Origin: Roseovarius sp. THAF27
Lineage (GTDB): Bacteria > Pseudomonadota > Alphaproteobacteria > Rhodobacterales > Rhodobacteraceae
Assembly: GCF_009363655.1 (NCBI RefSeq)
Contig: NZ_CP045393.1
Coordinates: 248,001 to 312,000, forward strand
DNA length: 64,000 nucleotides
Reading direction: 5' to 3'
Shown here one piece after another: positions 1-8,015 of this stretch. How positions within the stretch are numbered: the stretch's first letter is position 1; each line of letters opens with the position of its first letter. A model generated the notes under the pieces. It saw nothing but the letters and a program-made list of their open reading frames with translations. It did no database searches and had not been told where the DNA came from. A program made the position numbers and the translations under genes.

Positions 1-730
1 AGACGCCGATCTTGTCGTCGAATTCGGTGGCGACGTTCACTGCGTCCTGGCCGGTGAGGCCGTCGACCACCAGCAGGGTCTCGCGCGGGTTGGCGACGTC
101 GCGCACCGCGGCGGCCTGGGCGATGAGTTCCTGGTCGATGTGCAACCGACCGGCCGTGTCGAGCATGTAGACGTCATAGCCGCCGAGGCCCGCCTGCGTC
201 TTGGCGCGCTTGGCGATGGTGACCGGATCCTCGCCCTTGACGATGGGCAGGGTGTCGACGCCGATTTGACGCCCGAGGATTTCAAGCTGTTCCATGGCGG
301 CGGGACGGTTGACGTCGAGCGAGGCCATCAGCACGCGCTTGCCGTCGCGGTCCTTGAGACGCTTGGCGAGCTTGGCGGTGGTGGTGGTTTTACCAGAGCC
401 CTGCAGGCCCACCATCAGGATTGGCGCGGGCGGGTTGTCGATCTTCAGCGCGCCGGGGTCCTCGGACCCGGTGAGCGTGTCGACGAGCGCGTCGTGGACG
501 ATCTTGACGACCTGCTGGCCGGGGGTGACGGAGCGGGTGACGGCCTGGCCGGTGGCTTGGTCCTGCACGCGTTTGACGAAATCGCGGGCGACAGGCAGGG
601 AAACGTCGGCCTCGAGCAGGGCGACGCGGACCTCGCGCAGGGCGGTCTTGACGTCTTCTTCGCTCAGCGCGCCCTGTTTGGTCAGCCGGTCGAAGACGCC
701 GGAGAGACGTTCGGAAAGATTTTCAAACAT
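1..730 (-). CDS. ffh: Signal recognition particle GTPase Ffh (3' end beyond window)
   Basis: Ffh binds the 4.5S RNA and signal peptides of nascent membrane proteins and delivers ribosomes to FtsY. About 243 codons from the start are visible. The four-helix N domain covers roughly residues 1-90. The G domain follows, with the P-loop GLQGSGKT at 108-115, a DVNRPAA stretch and the DTAGR motif near the left edge. The methionine-rich M domain lies outside the window. The ATG at 728-730 begins M-F-E-N-L-S-E-R-L, the usual start of the family, so the start is secure. The neighbour on the right is transcribed the other way. Confidence 0.97.
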   Translation of the reverse strand, partial: MFENLSERLSGVFDRLTKQGALSEEDVKTALREVRVALLEADVSLPVARDFVKRVQDQATGQAVTRSVTPGQQVVKIVHDALVDTLTGSEDPGALKIDNPPAPILMVGLQGSGKTTTTAKLAKRLKDRDGKRVLMASLDVNRPAAMEQLEILGRQIGVDTLPIVKGEDPVTIAKRAKTQAGLGGYDVYMLDTAGRLHIDQELIAQAAAVRDVANPRETLLVVDGLTGQDAVNVATEFDDKIGV

Positions 731-1094
731 GCCTCGGCCTCCTTCGCCGGTTTCTGTCATGCCGTCCCAACATAGGGATGACGGTTCAAACGATAAACGC
801 CCCCACGGCATTCAAACGAGAAGCGCCCCCACGGGCGACACTCGCTGGTGGGGGGCGATCCCGGGCTGCGCCCAAGGGACCGGAAGAGCGCTGTCTTCCG
901 TGATGTTGGGCGGCTGATAGGCTTTTGCGGGGGGCGAGTCAATATAGTGCAGCGCGTCGGGCCGGACTTGGCGGCACTGGTGCTGATGCAGGACCGCCAC
1001 CGCGCGAGGCCGGCTGGCGTCATGGACATGTAAAGCGTTGGCAGGGGGCGTCGGGCAGGAATAGACTTCGGCCATTGCTTTAGGGGATTTCGCG
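731..1094. other. Divergent intergenic region, no gene seen
   Basis: This 364-base region separates ffh (minus) from the membrane protein starting at 1095 (plus) and should hold both promoters. No frame here has convincing codon use. The decamer CGCCCCCACG occurs twice (about 799 and 825). The second copy, at 823-832, can pair with GTGGGGGGCG at 848-857 to form a GC-rich hairpin without a T run, so it is not a clear terminator. Confidence 0.5.
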
Positions 1095-2396
1095 ATGGAA
1101 GCGCTGGTTCTTATCTTTGCGGAGATCATCCTGGCGTGCATGGCGCCGGTGATCGCCATTTTGGGCGCCATCGTGGGGGCGGTGATCGAAGGCATCTTCC
1201 TGCTGTTCGGCGGGGTGTTCGCGGAATGGGTCCAGGCCCGGCGGGCGCGGCGTGCCTCTGCGAGGGGCAAATCCTCGCCGCCGCGCAAGCCTTTGATCCC
1301 GCGCAAGGTGGTGCATTGGGTGGCCGGCGGCAGCGCGGTGCTGGGCGTGCTGGGGGTCGTGGCGACATACGTCTTTTTCCAGCCGATCCTGCGAACGGTG
1401 ATCGAGACCGCGAGCGAGAAGGCCGGGATGCGCGTGAGCTATGCCGGGGCCAGCGGATCGCTTCTGGGAGGGCACGTGGTGCTGGAGGGGCTGGAAATGA
1501 CGCGGGCGCACGAGACCGGGCTGGCCTTTGATCTGGCTGTGGCGCGGGCGGAGGCGGATGTGGACCTGTGGAGCCTGCTGGGTGATACGTCGCGTCTGGA
1601 GCTGGGGCAGGTCGAGGGGGTGGAAGGATATGTCATTCCGCCGCTTCCCAAGGAGGGACAAGCGGCCGAGGATCTTGGCCTGCCCAAGCCGCGCCGGGCG
1701 TTCAAGGCTGATCGGCTGGCGGTCGAGGGTGTCGACGTGGAGATCCGGCCGCGTGGGACCGAGCGCTACACGCTGGCGATCGAGACCGGGGAGGTGGCGC
1801 CGTTTCGCAGCGGGCTGGCGCTCTTTGATCTGCTGTTCCGGTCGAACCTGAAGGCCGAGGTGGCGGGGCAGCCGCTGTTGGTGGAGACGCGCGAGATCAC
1901 CGAGCAGGGGCGCGAGACGCGCTGGGCTTTCGAGGATGTGGACGCGGCACAGCTGAAGCGGATGGTGCCGCGCGCGCCTCTGACATGGATCGAGACGGGC
2001 CGGGCGACGGTCATGGTCGAGGACCGCTGGAGCCTGTCGGAGGACTTCGTCGACATGGATTGGCGGCTGGCGGCGCGGGACATGAGTGTGAGCGTGCCGG
2101 AGGGGGCCGCGCGCACGGAGCGAATGCTGGCCGGGGGGCTAGGCAAGCTGGTGGCGGCACAGGGCGGCAATGCGGAGTTTCGCTATCAGTTGCAGCTGGA
2201 TGCCGAGGAGATGGCGCGGCTGCGCGAGGGGGACATCGACCTCTTTTGGGACACGGTGCTGGCGGGGGTGATGAAAGGCGGGATCGTGCGCGAGGACGAG
2301 ACGGCAGAAGAGGAGGGCGACACGACCGAGAACGACAAGCCGGGGGCCATTGACAGGCTGAAGTCGTTCTTCGAGAAGGACGACCCGGCGGACTAG
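1095..2396 (+). CDS. Membrane-anchored hypothetical protein, possibly AsmA-like
   Basis: 433 residues, not assigned to a named family. A very hydrophobic segment covers residues 3-32. A basic linker rich in Arg/Ala/Lys follows, then a second membrane segment at about 75-95. From about residue 105 the chain is soluble and alternates short hydrophobic strands with phrases such as GSLLGGHVVLEGLEM and DLWSLLGDTSRLELG. That rhythm resembles the beta-rich repeats of AsmA/TamB-type proteins acting in the cell envelope; this is inference only. The C-terminus is acidic and low-complexity. The ATG at 1095 follows GGGGATTTCGCG without a strong Shine-Dalgarno. The ProX-like gene follows 31 bases later and may be cotranscribed. 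Confidence 0.6.
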   Translation: MEALVLIFAEIILACMAPVIAILGAIVGAVIEGIFLLFGGVFAEWVQARRARRASARGKSSPPRKPLIPRKVVHWVAGGSAVLGVLGVVATYVFFQPILRTVIETASEKAGMRVSYAGASGSLLGGHVVLEGLEMTRAHETGLAFDLAVARAEADVDLWSLLGDTSRLELGQVEGVEGYVIPPLPKEGQAAEDLGLPKPRRAFKADRLAVEGVDVEIRPRGTERYTLAIETGEVAPFRSGLALFDLLFRSNLKAEVAGQPLLVETREITEQGRETRWAFEDVDAAQLKRMVPRAPLTWIETGRATVMVEDRWSLSEDFVDMDWRLAARDMSVSVPEGAARTERMLAGGLGKLVAAQGGNAEFRYQLQLDAEEMARLREGDIDLFWDTVLAGVMKGGIVREDETAEEEGDTTENDKPGAIDRLKSFFEKDDPAD

Positions 2397-2427
2397 CCGT
2401 CCGTGTCTGTTCAAGGAGCCTTTGAAT

Positions 2428-2964
2428 ATGGTCGATGCCACGTCCGCCTTTCAGGACAGTTTGCCGGTGAGTTCCGACGATCTGCTGGCGCAGATGCGCG
2501 CGGCGGGTGTGGAGTTCGAGCTTTACGAGCATATCCCGCTGCGCACGGTCGAGGACGCCAAGACGGTGCAGGGCGGGGCCGTGCCGGGCGGACCGGGGCG
2601 GATCGACATCAAGAATTTCTACCTGCGCGACCGCAAGAAGCGGAACCACTTGGTGGTGCTGGAACAGGACCGGGAGGTGGACCTGAAGGCGCTGGGCGCG
2701 CAGATGGGGGTGGCCGGACTGTCCTTTGGCTCGGCGGATCGGTTGATGGAGTTCTTGGGCGTGCGGCCCGGCGCGGTGAGCCCTTTGGCGATGGTCAACG
2801 GCGCAGGGACCGGCGTGCAGCTGTGGATGGACGCGGCGGTGAAGGCCGCGGATTTCGTCCATGCGCATCCGCTGGTCAATGACCGGACGGTGGCGATCCG
2901 GCCCGGGGACCTCGAATCGCTTCTGGCGGGGTGGGGCGCGGATATTTCGTGGCTTGAACCCTGA
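2428..2964 (+). CDS. ProX/YbaK-type aminoacyl-tRNA deacylase
   Basis: 178 residues across a single YbaK/ProRS-editing domain. Free-standing members hydrolyse mischarged tRNA, typically Ala-tRNA(Pro) for the ProXp-ala/PrdX type. Visible hallmarks are an N-terminal ELYEHIPLRTVEDA segment, the stretch around KNFYLRDRKKRNHLVVLE near residues 69-87, and a C-terminal half with GVRPGAVSPLAMVN followed by HPLVNDRTVAI, typical of PrdX-like proteins. I chose the ATG at 2428 because AAGGAG at 2413-2418 is ideally spaced for it. An in-frame TTG six bases earlier is too close to that site. The exact mischarged substrate cannot be read from sequence. Confidence 0.85.
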   Translation: MVDATSAFQDSLPVSSDDLLAQMRAAGVEFELYEHIPLRTVEDAKTVQGGAVPGGPGRIDIKNFYLRDRKKRNHLVVLEQDREVDLKALGAQMGVAGLSFGSADRLMEFLGVRPGAVSPLAMVNGAGTGVQLWMDAAVKAADFVHAHPLVNDRTVAIRPGDLESLLAGWGADISWLEP

Positions 2965-2981
2965 GGCCGGCGTCGGGAGTC

Positions 2982-3003
2982 GAGTATTCTTGGCAAGAAA
3001 AAG
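2982..3003 (+). repeat. Dispersed 3'-end repeat GAGTATT...AAGAAAAAG (copy 1)
   Basis: A 22-base element beginning GAGTATTCTTGG and ending CAAGAAAAAG lies just after the deacylase stop. A close copy is at 63247-63268 and a diverged one at 36485-36509. All three are intergenic. The rest of this 310-base gap holds no gene apart from a possible atp promoter near its right end. Confidence 0.6.
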
Positions 3004-3218
3004 CCGGGGGCAGGAACACCGCCGGACCCGTGCTGCGCGCGGCAATGCCGGGATGTCGCGTGTTTGCGGAACCATGAACCGGGGCGCGCGCGGGCAATCT
3101 CAACCGCCTGGTTGAATATGCGGAATCCGGTTTGCGGGGCCCGAGAGGCGCTGCGGCGGAGCGGCGCATCTTGGTAAATCGTAGACTTATCAATGGGTTG
3201 ACGGGTGCGGCCGCACGC

Positions 3219-3247
3219 TTGACTCGGGCGCGGGTGCGGCATAGCAA
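3219..3247 (+). promoter_or_regulatory. Possible atp operon promoter
   Basis: TTGACT at 3219-3224 is followed after 17 bases by TAGCAA at 3242-3247, 28 bases before the atpI start. The -35 hexamer is good and the -10 is weak. A second TTGACG lies at 3198-3203. The assignment rests on position in front of the first operon gene. Confidence 0.3.
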
Positions 3248-3274
3248 CAGCGCAACGGTTCCGGAGGGGCAGAG

Positions 3275-3637
3275 GTGGACGATCCTGACCGACACGAGCG
3301 GCTAAAGCGGCTTGAAGACAGGATCAACGCGCTGAAGGGCGTGGATGCACCGAAGCCCCATATGGAGAACCACTATTCCCAGGCGCAGCTGGCCTGGCGG
3401 ATGGTGATCGAGCTAGTGGCCGGTCTGGGGATCGGCTTTGGCATGGGGTACGGGTTGGATTACCTGTTCGGGACGATCCCGATCTTCCTCGTGCTGTTTA
3501 CATTGCTGGGCCTTGCGGCGGGCATCAAGACGATGATGCGCAGCGCCAACGAGATCCAGTTGAAGAACGCGGCGGAAACGCTGGACGCAGAGCGAGCCCG
3601 CGAGGGTGACGACAAGAGGATGACAGATGGCCACTGA
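3275..3637 (+). CDS. atpI: ATP synthase assembly protein AtpI
   Basis: 120 residues with a charged N-terminus and two transmembrane helices at about 46-70 and 75-95, separated by a short turn. This is the layout of the AtpI/AtpQ family. AtpI sits in the cytoplasmic membrane and helps assemble the c-ring and supply Mg2+ for F0. The start is a GTG at 3275, preceded by GGAGG at 3263-3267. The 3' end overlaps atpB by 11 bases, so the two are probably translationally coupled. This is the first gene of the F0 operon; the F1 genes are not in the window. Confidence 0.9.
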   Translation: MDDPDRHERLKRLEDRINALKGVDAPKPHMENHYSQAQLAWRMVIELVAGLGIGFGMGYGLDYLFGTIPIFLVLFTLLGLAAGIKTMMRSANEIQLKNAAETLDAERAREGDDKRMTDGH

Positions 3638-4406
3638 AGCGCATGGCGAAAGCGAAGGGCTGGTTTTCCACCCGATGGATCAGTTCATCATCAAGCCGCT
3701 GGCCGGCGACGGTCCGGTGGGCCTGTTCACGATCACCAACGTGACGCTTTGGATGGCGCTGACATGCCTGGCGGTGTTCGCGCTGATGGTGCTGGGCACG
3801 TCCGCGCGGTCGGTCATTCCGGGCCGCCTGCAGTCGGTGGCCGAACTGGCCTACGGCTTCATCCGCAAGATGGTCGAGGACGTGGCGGGCAAGGACGCGC
3901 TGCCGTATTTCCCCTATATCATGACGCTGTTCATGTTCATCGTGTTCGCCAACTTCCTCGGGCTTATCCCCGGCTCGTTCACCTCGACCAGCCATATCGG
4001 CGTGACCGCTGTGATGGCGATGATGGTGTTCATCGGTGTGACCGTGCTGGGCTTCGTCAAGAACGGCGCGAGCTTTCTGAGCCTGTTCTGGATCAGCTCG
4101 GCGCCGCTGGTGCTGCGGCCGATCCTGGCGCTGATCGAGGTGATCTCGTACTTCGTGCGCCCGGTCAGCCACTCTATCCGTCTTGCCGGCAACATGATGG
4201 CGGGCCACGCCGTGATGAAGGTGTTCGCCGCCTTTGCGCCGCTGGTGCTGATCTCGACCGGGGTGGGCCTTGTGGTCACGCCGCTGTCGATCCTGGCGAT
4301 CACCGCGGTCTACGGGCTGGAGGTGCTGGTGTCGTTCATCCAGGCCTACGTGTTCACCATCCTGACCTGCGTGTACCTCAAGGACGCGCTGCACCCGCAT
4401 CATTAG
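3627..4406 (+). CDS. atpB: F0 ATP synthase subunit a
   Basis: 259 residues, an integral membrane protein forming the two proton half-channels beside the c-ring. The decisive motif is [14 protein letters not shown] near residues 181-194. Arg185 in it corresponds to the essential arginine (Arg210 in E. coli). At least five hydrophobic helices are visible, and the N-terminal phrase [10 protein letters not shown] is typical of alphaproteobacterial subunit a. The ATG at 3627 lies inside the last codons of atpI. The 94 bases to atpE contain a small palindromic repeat. Confidence 0.97.
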   Translation: MATEAHGESEGLVFHPMDQFIIKPLAGDGPVGLFTITNVTLWMALTCLAVFALMVLGTSARSVIPGRLQSVAELAYGFIRKMVEDVAGKDALPYFPYIMTLFMFIVFANFLGLIPGSFTSTSHIGVTAVMAMMVFIGVTVLGFVKNGASFLSLFWISSAPLVLRPILALIEVISYFVRPVSHSIRLAGNMMAGHAVMKVFAAFAPLVLISTGVGLVVTPLSILAITAVYGLEVLVSFIQAYVFTILTCVYLKDALHPHH

Positions 4407-4415
4407 GAGATAGCG

Positions 4416-4437
4416 TGGGTTGTCACCCACCCTACGG
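4416..4437 (+). repeat. GTGGGTT-hairpin repeat (copy 1, inside atp operon)
   Basis: The sequence begins GTGGGTTGTCACCCAC and continues with CCTACG, so GTGGGT and ACCCAC pair around a short loop. Two further copies with TTTT in place of TTGT lie at 49717-49738 and 49767-49788. Here it sits 9 bases after the atpB stop and 63 bases before atpE, where it could act as an RNA-stability or processing element. Confidence 0.65.
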
Positions 4438-4500
4438 TGTCGGTTTCCGGCGCCAGCAACGAACAACAGATCACTGAATTCCATCGTAAGGAGAAAAGAC

Positions 4501-4737
4501 ATGGAAGGCGATATCGCACAAATGGGTCAATTCATCGGCGCGGGCCTGGCGTCTGTCGGCATGGGCGGCGCGGCCGTCGGTGTGGGCAACGTGGTCGGCA
4601 ACTACCTGGCCGGTGCCCTGCGCAACCCCTCGGCCGCCGGTGGCCAGACCGCGACCATGTTCATCGGTATCGCGTTCGCGGAAGCACTGGGGATCTTCTC
4701 GTTCCTCGTCGCGCTTCTGCTGATGTTCGCCGTCTAA
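4501..4737 (+). CDS. atpE: F0 ATP synthase subunit c
   Basis: 78 residues forming the two-helix hairpin of the proteolipid that makes the rotating c-ring. Helix 1 has the glycine-rich stretch [17 protein letters not shown], the polar loop carries RNP (41-43), and helix 2 carries the proton-binding carboxylate Glu61 in the phrase [11 protein letters not shown] chose ATG at 4501, with TAAGGAG at 4487-4493, over longer in-frame starts because it gives the family's usual length and N-terminus. Subunit c is needed in about ten copies per enzyme. Hairpins on both sides of the gene could help raise its share of the operon mRNA. Confidence 0.97.
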   Translation: MEGDIAQMGQFIGAGLASVGMGGAAVGVGNVVGNYLAGALRNPSAAGGQTATMFIGIAFAEALGIFSFLVALLLMFAV

Positions 4738-4826
4738 GCCAGACGGGTTTCATCCTTACGGGCCGGGGCGAGGGGCGTGATGCCCGTCCCCCGGCGTCCC
4801 GTGAGGAAGATCCGGATGGCGCCGCG

Positions 4827-4843
4827 CCCGGCCCGAAGCCGGG
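4827..4843 (+). other. Hairpin between atpE and atpF'
   Basis: CCCGGC at 4827-4832 pairs with GCCGGG at 4838-4843 around CCGAA. No T run follows, so it looks more like an mRNA-stabilising or partial-termination structure than a full terminator. The atpE-atpF' gap of 210 bases is the longest in this otherwise compact operon. Confidence 0.4.
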
Positions 4844-4947
4844 GCATGGCGATACGACACGAACATTGAGCCTTGCGCGGCCCCGGTGACCGGACATGAT
4901 CCGGAAAACCTGATACAACATGGGCAGGCGCAACAAGGAGAACGCAG

Positions 4948-5499
4948 ATGGCGACCGATACCCTAGGAGAAGGTGCTGCCAGCGCTTGCGTCGACGCAGG
5001 CGGTGGGGCAATTGGCCTTCCCCAGCTTTGCCCGGACTGGATGGGCAACCAGATCTTCTGGCTGGTCATCGCGCTGATCGTGATCTTTTTCATCCTGTCG
5101 CGGATCGCGCTGCCGCGCATCGCGGCGGTGCTGGCCGAGCGCCAGGGCACGATCACCAACGATCTGGCCGCGGCGGAAGACCTGAAAGAGAAAGCCTCCG
5201 ACGCCGAGGACGCCTATAACAAGGCCCTGGCCGATGCCCGCGCGCAAGCGCAGGAGATCATTGCCGAGGCCAAGGCGGAGATCAACGCCGAGCTGGAAGA
5301 GGCCACGCAGAAGGCCGATGCCGAGATCGCGGCCAAGACCGCCGAAGGCGAAAAGGCCATCGCGGACATCCGGGCGAATGCCATGGAAAGCGTGAAGGAA
5401 GTGGCCAAGGACACCGCCAAGGAACTGGTCGCGGCGATGGGCTTCAAGGCCGATGCGCGGACCGTCACGAGCGCCGTCAATTCGCGGCTGAAAGGGTGA
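4948..5499 (+). CDS. atpG: F0 ATP synthase subunit b'
   Basis: 183 residues, the second copy of the peripheral stalk subunit as found in photosynthetic bacteria and relatives (also named atpX or atpF'). A single membrane helix lies at about residues 31-52, after a short cysteine-containing N-terminus. The remaining ~130 residues are an Ala/Glu/Lys-rich coiled coil that dimerises with subunit b and holds F1 still. The ATG at 4948 is preceded by AAGGAG at 4935-4940. The stop codon is five bases upstream of the subunit b start. Confidence 0.93.
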   Translation: MATDTLGEGAASACVDAGGGAIGLPQLCPDWMGNQIFWLVIALIVIFFILSRIALPRIAAVLAERQGTITNDLAAAEDLKEKASDAEDAYNKALADARAQAQEIIAEAKAEINAELEEATQKADAEIAAKTAEGEKAIADIRANAMESVKEVAKDTAKELVAAMGFKADARTVTSAVNSRLKG

Positions 5500-5504
5500 G
5501 CGCC

Positions 5505-6065
5505 ATGAAACAGTTGATCGCAACCCTGACCGCCATGGTCGTCGCCAGCCCCGCGCTGGCCGCCACCGGGCCGTTCTTCTCGCTGGGCAACACCAATTTC
5601 GTGGTGATGCTGGCCTTCATCCTGTTCATCGCGCTGCTGGTTTATCTGAAGGTGCCCGGCAAGATCGGCGAGATGCTGGACAAGCGGGCCGACGGCATCA
5701 AGTCGGAGCTGGACGAGGCGCGTGCGCTGCGCGAGGAAGCACAGACCCTGCTGGCCAGCTATGAACGCAAGCAGAAGGAAGTTCAGGACCAGGCCGACCG
5801 GATCGTGGCCCATGCCAAGACCGAAGCTGCCGAGGCCGCCGAGCAGGCCAAGAAGGACCTTGAACAGTCCATCAAGCGCCGGATCAAGGCGGCCGAAGAG
5901 CAGATTGCCTCGGCAGAGGCCAATGCAGTGAAGGACGTGCGCGACCAGGCCATCGCGGTGGCCGTGGCCGCCGCCAAGGACGTGGTCGCCAAGGCGATGA
6001 CCGAGGACGACAACAGCAAGCTGATCGACGAGTCGATCGCACAGGTCGACGCCAAGCTGCACTGA
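5505..6065 (+). CDS. atpF: F0 ATP synthase subunit b
   Basis: 186 residues. The N-terminus looks like a cleavable or membrane-inserted segment (residues 3-19, ending ASPALAA). A main membrane helix lies at about 28-48, and a long charged coiled coil runs to the C-terminus. The phrase SLGNTNFVVMLAFILFIALL is typical of alphaproteobacterial subunit b. The ATG at 5505 fits AAAGG at 5491-5495; a GTG nine bases earlier is too close. It is the last gene of the cluster and is followed by a strong terminator. Confidence 0.93.
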   Translation: MKQLIATLTAMVVASPALAATGPFFSLGNTNFVVMLAFILFIALLVYLKVPGKIGEMLDKRADGIKSELDEARALREEAQTLLASYERKQKEVQDQADRIVAHAKTEAAEAAEQAKKDLEQSIKRRIKAAEEQIASAEANAVKDVRDQAIAVAVAAAKDVVAKAMTEDDNSKLIDESIAQVDAKLH

Positions 6066-6091
6066 CCTGCGGACCAGGATGTAGTGAGATT

Positions 6092-6127
6092 GGCCCGGGC
6101 TCGGAAACGACCCGGGCCTTTTTCTTT
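6092..6127 (+). terminator. Rho-independent terminator of the atp operon
   Basis: GGCCCGGG at 6092-6099 pairs with CCCGGGCC at 6111-6118, followed by TTTTTCTTT. It lies 27 bases after the atpF stop. Confidence 0.92.
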
Positions 6128-6147
6128 AGGTGCCCGGCGATGGCTGC

Positions 6148-6179
6148 AAAAGAAAATGCCCGCTCGGTGGAGCGGGCAT
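6148..6179 (-). terminator. Rho-independent terminator of rpsO
   Basis: Read on the minus strand, ATGCCCGCTC pairs with GAGCGGGCAT around a four-base loop (6156-6179) and is followed by TTTCTTTT. It lies 28 bases after the rpsO stop. Together with the atp terminator it insulates two convergent units. Confidence 0.9.
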
Positions 6180-6207
6180 TCTTGTCAAACTCTGGTGATC
6201 GGTGCGA

Positions 6208-6477
6208 TCAGCGGCGGATGCCGAGACGCTTGATCAGGTCCTGGTACCGGCCTTCGTCCTTGCCCTTGAGGTAGTCCAGCAGCTTGCGGCGCTGGGCGAC
6301 CATTTTCAGAAGACCACGGCGACCGTGGTTGTCCTTCTTGTGGGTCTTGAAATGCTCGGTCAGGGTGGAAATGCGCGAGGTGAGGATTGCGACCTGAACT
6401 TCGGGCGAGCCGGTGTCGCCCTCTTTGGTTGCGAATTCTTTCAGCACCTTGGCTTTTTCTTCGACAGTGATCGACAT
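6208..6477 (-). CDS. rpsO: 30S ribosomal protein S15
   Basis: 89 residues, exactly the family length. S15 binds the central domain of 16S rRNA and organises the platform of the 30S subunit. Characteristic stretches are [14 protein letters not shown] at about 21-34, [12 protein letters not shown] at about 46-57 and the C-terminal RRKLLDYLK and LIKRLGIRR. The ATG at 6475-6477 is preceded by AAAGGAGACCCCG, giving an ideal Shine-Dalgarno, so the 11-residue upstream extension is rejected. rpsO is often followed by pnp, but no pnp is present here. Confidence 0.98.
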   Translation of the reverse strand: MSITVEEKAKVLKEFATKEGDTGSPEVQVAILTSRISTLTEHFKTHKKDNHGRRGLLKMVAQRRKLLDYLKGKDEGRYQDLIKRLGIRR

Positions 6478-6574
6478 CGGGGTCTCCTTTGGTTGAAGGG
6501 TGAAGGGCACGAGCCGGGATGTCGTCCAGCAAGGTCCTGTGGAGATACCTGCCGATTTCAGCGGCAGATGCGGG

Positions 6575-6603
6575 CGTATAGGAGATTCCCGGACGTTTGG
6601 AAA
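6575..6603 (-). promoter_or_regulatory. Probable rpsO promoter
   Basis: Read on the minus strand, TTTCCA (6598-6603) is followed after 17 bases by TATACG (6575-6580); each hexamer matches consensus at four of six positions. A small hairpin, CTGCCG paired with CGGCAG (6549-6567), lies in the predicted leader, where S15 autoregulation structures occur in other bacteria. Confidence 0.45.
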
Positions 6604-6637
6604 GGGGGTATCGCCCGGTATGGACGCGAGGGCGGGA

Positions 6638-7645
6638 TCAGCCCGTGGTTTGCGGGATCAGCGTGATATGCGCGAGCGTCAGGGCAGCGTCGCTGGTGAC
6701 GTTGGCAATGACCTCGCCCCCCAGCAGCACGCGGTGCAGGTTCTGCGCGTCGGGGTCTTCTTCGATGGTCACGTCGGGAACGGTGCCGTCATCGTCGTAG
6801 AGCAGGACGAGATTGTCCTCGGCGGTGTTGAAATCGACGATCTGGCCCTGGTGATCGGCGTCCAGCCAATCGCGGAGAATGAAGCTGTCGGCGCCGGTGC
6901 CGCCGGTGGCAATATCGCCGGCGCCCAGCGTGATCTCGTCGTCGCCGGAACCGCCGTTGAGATAGTCCTGATCCTGCTCGGGCGCCGTGCCATCGGGCGC
7001 GACCCCGGTCAGCACGTCGTTACCGTCGCCGCCGAAGAGCGTGTCGGCCCCGGTGCCGCCATCGAGGGAATCTTTGCCGAGATAGCCGTGCAGCGCGTCA
7101 TCGCCCGTGTCGCCCATGAGCGTGTCGGCGCCTTCGCCGCCGACAAGGCTGTCGTCGCCGGCGTCGCCCGAGAGATGATCGTCGCCATCGTGGCCCATCA
7201 CGCTGTCCGATCCTGCGCCGCCGGTCAGGGTGTCGTCCCCGGCCTCGCCATGAAGGGTGTCGTCGCCGGCCTCGCCGTCAATCGTGTCGTTACCGTCGCC
7301 GCCGCGCGCGACATCGTCGCCGTCCCCCGACGCGATCCGGTCGTCACCATCGAGACCGTCGAGAAATTCACTGACCTCGCCGCCGGACAGCGTGTCGGCA
7401 TCGGCCGTGCCGCGGGCAATGCCGTAATCGTCGCCTTCGGGGTCGTCGTCGGTGGCGATATCGAGCAGCGAGTCTTGTGCACCGGAGTAGGCCGCGGTGC
7501 CGTTGTCATAGTCGGAGGCTTCATCGGATGCGTCGCCGGGCGTACCGATATCGTCACGGGCGTCGCTGGTGCCGAGGTCCTCGAAGCCCCACATCGCGGC
7601 GGTGCCAACGGCCACCATACTGATCAGACCTGCAAGAAACAGCAT
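6638..7645 (-). CDS. RTX (hemolysin-type calcium-binding) repeat protein with N-terminal membrane segment
   Basis: 335 residues. Residues 2-20 form one hydrophobic segment that looks like a signal anchor, followed by an acidic Asp/Ser/Gly region. From about residue 85 to 240 there are many GGxGxDxLxG nonapeptides (for example [20 protein letters not shown]), which fold into a calcium-binding parallel beta-roll. The last ~90 residues are non-repetitive. RTX proteins are usually exported by type I secretion using a C-terminal signal. This one instead starts with a hydrophobic anchor, so it may be Sec-exported and tethered. The gene stands alone; the only type I exporter seen is 53 kb away. Confidence 0.82.
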   Translation of the reverse strand: MLFLAGLISMVAVGTAAMWGFEDLGTSDARDDIGTPGDASDEASDYDNGTAAYSGAQDSLLDIATDDDPEGDDYGIARGTADADTLSGGEVSEFLDGLDGDDRIASGDGDDVARGGDGNDTIDGEAGDDTLHGEAGDDTLTGGAGSDSVMGHDGDDHLSGDAGDDSLVGGEGADTLMGDTGDDALHGYLGKDSLDGGTGADTLFGGDGNDVLTGVAPDGTAPEQDQDYLNGGSGDDEITLGAGDIATGGTGADSFILRDWLDADHQGQIVDFNTAEDNLVLLYDDDGTVPDVTIEEDPDAQNLHRVLLGGEVIANVTSDAALTLAHITLIPQTTG

Positions 7646-7804
7646 CGCGAATAATCCACCAGAAAACCCCTTATGACAAAGCCAGATTCGAGGGCGGATT
7701 TCAATTCAATCCGCCGGGCATGGTTAACGGCCTTGCGGGACAAGGCGGAGAATTGATGGATATTGGTTACGTTTCCATTAAGTTCCACGCCGGGTCGGCA
7801 TTGC

Positions 7805-7930
7805 TCAGGTCGCATGGCCGCGCGGGCGCACCCCGAATGCCGGTTCTTCGGGGTCGTCGTCGACCATTTCGGCGGGAAAGCCCGGCGCGGTGATGTCGAG
7901 GCCCGTGGCCTCTTCCAGGCGACGGATCAT
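7805..7930 (-). CDS. Possible small protein or gene remnant (41 aa)
   Basis: A short frame from ATG at 7928-7930 to TGA at 7805-7807 reads MIRRLEEATGLDI then PGFPAEMVDDDPEEPAFG. It has coding-like composition and continues open upstream of the ATG into the end of the LacI-family gene. No ribosome binding site is seen. It may be a real small gene starting upstream at a rare codon, or the 3' remnant of a lost gene. The rest of the 7646-8015 gap shows nothing. Confidence 0.3.
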   Translation of the reverse strand: MIRRLEEATGLDITAPGFPAEMVDDDPEEPAFGVRPRGHAT

Positions 7931-8015
7931 GTCGTCGGACTGCGCTCGCAGGATGGTGCGGTGTGAATGAGGTGGGGTCTGCTCTGTCCGCGACAGGCGA
8001 GAGGCGTGGAACGCC

